Positions 21,321-23,664 of a DNA stretch of 23,664 bases are shown piece after piece. The DNA comes from Clostridium sp. CAG:465 (lineage in GTDB: Bacteria > Bacillota > Clostridia > TANB77 > CAG-465). How positions within the stretch are numbered: the first letter of the stretch is position 1; each line of letters opens with the position of its first letter. Under the pieces are notes generated by a model. It had not been told where the DNA came from and did not search any database. It saw nothing but the letters and a program-made list of their open reading frames with translations. The position numbers and the translations under genes are program-made. The stretch lies in assembly GCA_000433755.1 (NCBI GenBank), contig FR891244.1, positions 1 through 23,664 of the forward strand, written 5' to 3'.

Positions 21321-22355
21321 ATGAAAAAAGTGGTAGTAATATTTGGTGGCATATCAACGGAACATGATGTATCTGTTATATCCGCAAAGTCAGTTATAAA
21401 AAACATAGATAAAGAAAAATATATTGTAAGCGGGATATATATTGATAAAGATGGATGTTGGTATAAAGTTGATTTTAATAAAGAGTATGAATTTAACATT
21501 CCAGAAAGTATCATAAAATTAGAAAATATTACTACATATTTGAAAGATTTTGATGTTGCTTTTCCTGTTTTACATGGATTATACGGAGAAGATGGAAAAA
21601 TACAGGGAATGTTTGAAATGCTTAATATTCCATATGTTGGTTGTAACGTGCTTTCATCAGCTATTGCTATGGATAAAGTTTATCAAAAAAAATTATTTAA
21701 GCATACTGGGATTAAACAAACGAAGTATGTATATTTAAGATATGATAATAATAAATATATATATGTTGATGATATGTTTAATGAAACAGAGATGGATATT
21801 TACAAAATAACTGACAATATAATACATTTACTTAAATTTCCTATGTTTGTAAAGCCTTCAAACTCAGGCTCTTCAGTTGGAATAAGCAAAGTTCAAAATA
21901 AAGAGGAACTAATAAAAGCAATATACATTGCAAGTAAATATGATGGGAAAATCCTTATAGAAGAGGGAATTGATGGAAGAGAATTAGAGTGTGGAGTGTT
22001 AGAAGATAATGATGTTATAACATCAAGTATAGGAGAAGTTATCTCAGCAGGAAAATTTTATGATTATGATTCTAAGTATAATAATAAAGAATCTAAGTGT
22101 ATAATTCCAGCAGATATTTCAAAGAAAGTTGAAATTGAAATAAAAAATATAGCCAAAAAAGCTTTTAGAATAATTGATGGAAAAGATATTTCTCGTATCG
22201 ATTTCTTCTTAGATAAAGAAAATAATATATATTTAAACGAAATAAATACAATGCCAGGATTTACAAATATTAGTATGTATCCTAAATTATTTGAAAATAC
22301 AGGGCTTTCGTATAGTAAATTGTTAGGTATATTAATAGAAAATGCGGTAAAGTAG
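21321..22355 (+). CDS. ddl: D-alanine--D-alanine ligase
   Basis: The 344-residue ATP-grasp enzyme joins two D-Ala residues. Visible landmarks are STEHDVSVISA with Glu 14, HGLYGEDGKIQG (85-96), VKPSNSGSSVGIS (177-189), the omega-loop KFYDYDSKY (245-253), and the Mg ligands Asp 294 (RIDFF), Glu 307 and Asn 309 (NEINT). The Tyr of the FYDY loop (Tyr 247 or 249) is the form found in D-Ala-D-Ala ligases, not the replaced loop of VanA-type D-Ala-D-Lac ligases. No vancomycin-resistance signature is therefore seen. AAGGTGAGAG (21310-21319) precedes the ATG. The gene ends the pcrA-to-ddl stretch at a strong terminator. Confidence 0.96.
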   Translation: MKKVVVIFGGISTEHDVSVISAKSVIKNIDKEKYIVSGIYIDKDGCWYKVDFNKEYEFNIPESIIKLENITTYLKDFDVAFPVLHGLYGEDGKIQGMFEMLNIPYVGCNVLSSAIAMDKVYQKKLFKHTGIKQTKYVYLRYDNNKYIYVDDMFNETEMDIYKITDNIIHLLKFPMFVKPSNSGSSVGISKVQNKEELIKAIYIASKYDGKILIEEGIDGRELECGVLEDNDVITSSIGEVISAGKFYDYDSKYNNKESKCIIPADISKKVEIEIKNIAKKAFRIIDGKDISRIDFFLDKENNIYLNEINTMPGFTNISMYPKLFENTGLSYSKLLGILIENAVK

Positions 22356-22358
22356 AAA

Positions 22359-22394
22359 AAAGTAAAAAGCGGCTATCTAGCCGCTTTTACTTTA
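22359..22394. terminator. bidirectional terminator shared by ddl and the ankyrin gene
   Basis: A stem of about 16 bp with one bulged A (AAAGTAAAAAGCGGCTA with TAGCCGCTTTTACTTT) has a 2-nt TC centre. It contains the stop codon of the minus-strand gene (22392-22394) within the stem. Confidence 0.9.
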
Positions 22395-23432
22395 AGCATT
22401 ATTTTGATAATTGTTTATGAATTCGATAATGTCTTGCATACCAGGAAATTGAGCTTTTAAATCATCATAATTTATAGTATTTGAAATTTCAGGTACGCTA
22501 AGCAAGAATTTTGCTTGTGTAAATTTAGGCAAACGTCTCATATGAAGCAAAGCCATAACTACATATAAAAAGCCATCTTCAACAGGATCAAATTGAACAG
22601 TTTTTATTAATGATTTGACTGTATCAAGTTCTTCTCGTTGAATTGCTTTTTCGATGTCTTCCTTACAAGGAGTAACACCAAGTTTCAAAAATCTACTACC
22701 AACTCCAAAAAACCATGCAAATTTCATTGTGCCCTGTTTTGGAATAGCTCCATTATCGAGTAACCAGTCAATATCTTCTTTTGAAAATGGCATTAATCCC
22801 CAAAACCAAGTACCACGATAATAATCATCAAAGTCCTCAAAATAAACTTCGTTGAGAATGTATGACAAATATTCTGTACTTCTTTCTTTAAAGAGCTTTT
22901 TTGCAATAAGTAAACCAATTTTAGGATTATGAATGTTTTTTAACTCTTCAAAAGTTAAATTGCTTACTCTTGGATCATCCAGAAGAAGTTCAGCAATTTC
23001 TTTACTTTCGCAAACTTTTAAAGCTTGAATGGGTTCGAATTTTTTTGAAAAGAAAAGCTTTTTAAATAATTCTGTGTAGTTGTATTCAACTGACGCCACG
23101 AATATTTCATCATTGTTTGAATCATACTTCTTCATCATTTTTTTAATAATGTTTTCATCAGTTTTTAATGACATTGCAAGTTTAACTAAGTTGTTAGTTG
23201 GAACTACCCTTTTGTCATCTAGTAGAATTTGTATGATTTCAGGGTTTTTCTTGTGTATAGCAGCGTTTAAGGCGGAATTATCATCAATACTTGGATTTAG
23301 ATAATTTAACAGAGTTTTTACAAGATCTGTACGCTCTTCTTCAATAGCCTTAATTAAAAGTTGATTTGTGTTTGAATTCTCGCTTCCTGATAATAATGCT
23401 TCCAATTCATTTAATATATCTGTGTTAGTCAT
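22392..23432 (-). CDS. ankyrin-repeat protein
   Basis: The 346-residue protein is built of helical pairs that fit ankyrin repeats. The clearest are residues 52-78 (NSALNAAIHKKNPEIIQILL followed by DDKRV), 141-157 (SKEIAELLLDDPRV), 218-230 (KEDIDWLLDNGAI) and 262-283. The 'LLLDDxRV' style with long, diverged repeats is like the ankyrin proteins of amoebal pathogens and giant viruses rather than the tight 33-residue eukaryotic repeats. There is no signal peptide and no fused catalytic domain. The role is probably protein-protein binding (inference). ATG 23432 is used because AGGAGG (23441-23446 on the minus strand) precedes it at 8 nt. The longer in-frame start 23510 has no ribosome site. G+C is about 34% by hand count, well above the core genes. 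Confidence 0.75.
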   Translation of the reverse strand: MTNTDILNELEALLSGSENSNTNQLLIKAIEEERTDLVKTLLNYLNPSIDDNSALNAAIHKKNPEIIQILLDDKRVVPTNNLVKLAMSLKTDENIIKKMMKKYDSNNDEIFVASVEYNYTELFKKLFFSKKFEPIQALKVCESKEIAELLLDDPRVSNLTFEELKNIHNPKIGLLIAKKLFKERSTEYLSYILNEVYFEDFDDYYRGTWFWGLMPFSKEDIDWLLDNGAIPKQGTMKFAWFFGVGSRFLKLGVTPCKEDIEKAIQREELDTVKSLIKTVQFDPVEDGFLYVVMALLHMRRLPKFTQAKFLLSVPEISNTINYDDLKAQFPGMQDIIEFINNYQNNA

Positions 23433-23522
23433 AAAATTTAACCTCCTAGTATTTTTTTTTGTAATATGACCGTAACCTTTTATGATATTAATCATTAAAA
23501 TGTATATCAATACCTATATATT

Positions 23523-23551
23523 ATTATATCATATTTTACATAAAAAATCAA
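23523..23551 (-). promoter_or_regulatory. extended -10 promoter of the ankyrin gene
   Basis: Read on the minus strand: TTGATT (23551-23546), 17 nt, TATAAT (23528-23523) with TGA before it. The leader would be about 85 nt. The stretch from 23552 to the window end is A/T rich and holds only a plus-strand TGATATAAT (23566-23574) without a -35; I see no gene there. Confidence 0.65.
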
Positions 23552-23664
23552 ATTTGCATAAAACTTGATATAATATGAAAAACAAATTTCTTAAATAAAA
23601 ATTTTATTTAAAAATATTAAAGTTATTTCTCATTTCAAAAATAAACTGATTAATATATTAAATA

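Noticed and set aside
21321..22355. Vancomycin-resistance type ligase
   Set aside because: The omega loop has the FYDY form of ordinary D-Ala-D-Ala ligases, and no vanH, vanX or two-component genes are near.
22392..22394. Stop codon within a terminator stem as a sign of a truncated ankyrin gene
   Set aside because: The protein ends in an ordinary way and shared compact terminators occur several times in this window, so truncation is not supported.

Overview
The window looks like chromosomal DNA from a low-G+C, endospore-forming Firmicute of the class Clostridia. Codon use is strongly A/T biased, with AGA and ATA common and roughly a quarter G+C in pcrA by hand count. Shine-Dalgarno sites are strong, the sigma-A promoters are textbook, and the spore genes bofA, sleB and ypeB sit next to each other. 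No rRNA, tRNA, CRISPR array, insertion sequence, integrase or phage structural module was found. I cannot name a species.

Layout. 1-2.5 kb: an 8-bp tandem repeat at the left edge, then three surface or membrane genes (a DUF4190-like protein, a DUF2798-like protein on the minus strand, and a YHYH/Ig-like wall protein). 2.5-4.3 kb: two single-gene units with consensus promoters and their own terminators, a stand-alone ClpP-like serine protease and a PIN-domain protein. The first has a leader that can fold as a two-state switch over its ribosome binding site. The second has an 11-codon leader peptide. 4.3-7.4 kb: DNA topoisomerase III (topB) and a membrane-anchored protein made of a recently duplicated 119-124-residue unit. 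7.5-10.2 kb: a shortened translation/envelope operon, frr-cdsA-rseP, without the usual pyrH, uppS or dxr. 10.2-11.2 kb: an unknown minus-strand gene and a DUF5684-like membrane protein. 11.3-13.5 kb: bofA, then sleB and ypeB overlapping by four bases. 13.6-15.4 kb: a CorA-family transporter, an unknown beta-rich protein behind a near-perfect promoter, and a 45-residue four-cysteine protein on the minus strand. 15.4-16.6 kb: an ASCH-domain protein and a DUF6873-like protein. 16.8-22.4 kb: pcrA, a zinc-dependent phospholipase C-like protein, murF and ddl. 22.4-23.4 kb: an ankyrin-repeat protein on the minus strand.

How it fits together. The core genes cover translation recycling (frr), phospholipid synthesis (cdsA), intramembrane proteolysis (rseP), DNA repair and topology (pcrA, topB), peptidoglycan precursor synthesis (murF, ddl), and spore formation and germination (bofA, sleB, ypeB). 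Scattered between them are five single genes (ClpP-like, PIN, the unknown at 10.2 kb, the unknown at 14.8 kb, ankyrin). These are visibly richer in G+C, roughly a third, and at least four of them carry a recognisable promoter of their own. They look like accessory genes with a different history. Several opposing gene pairs share one bidirectional terminator.

All statements come from reading the sequence by eye. Family names rest on recognised motifs, not on database searches.
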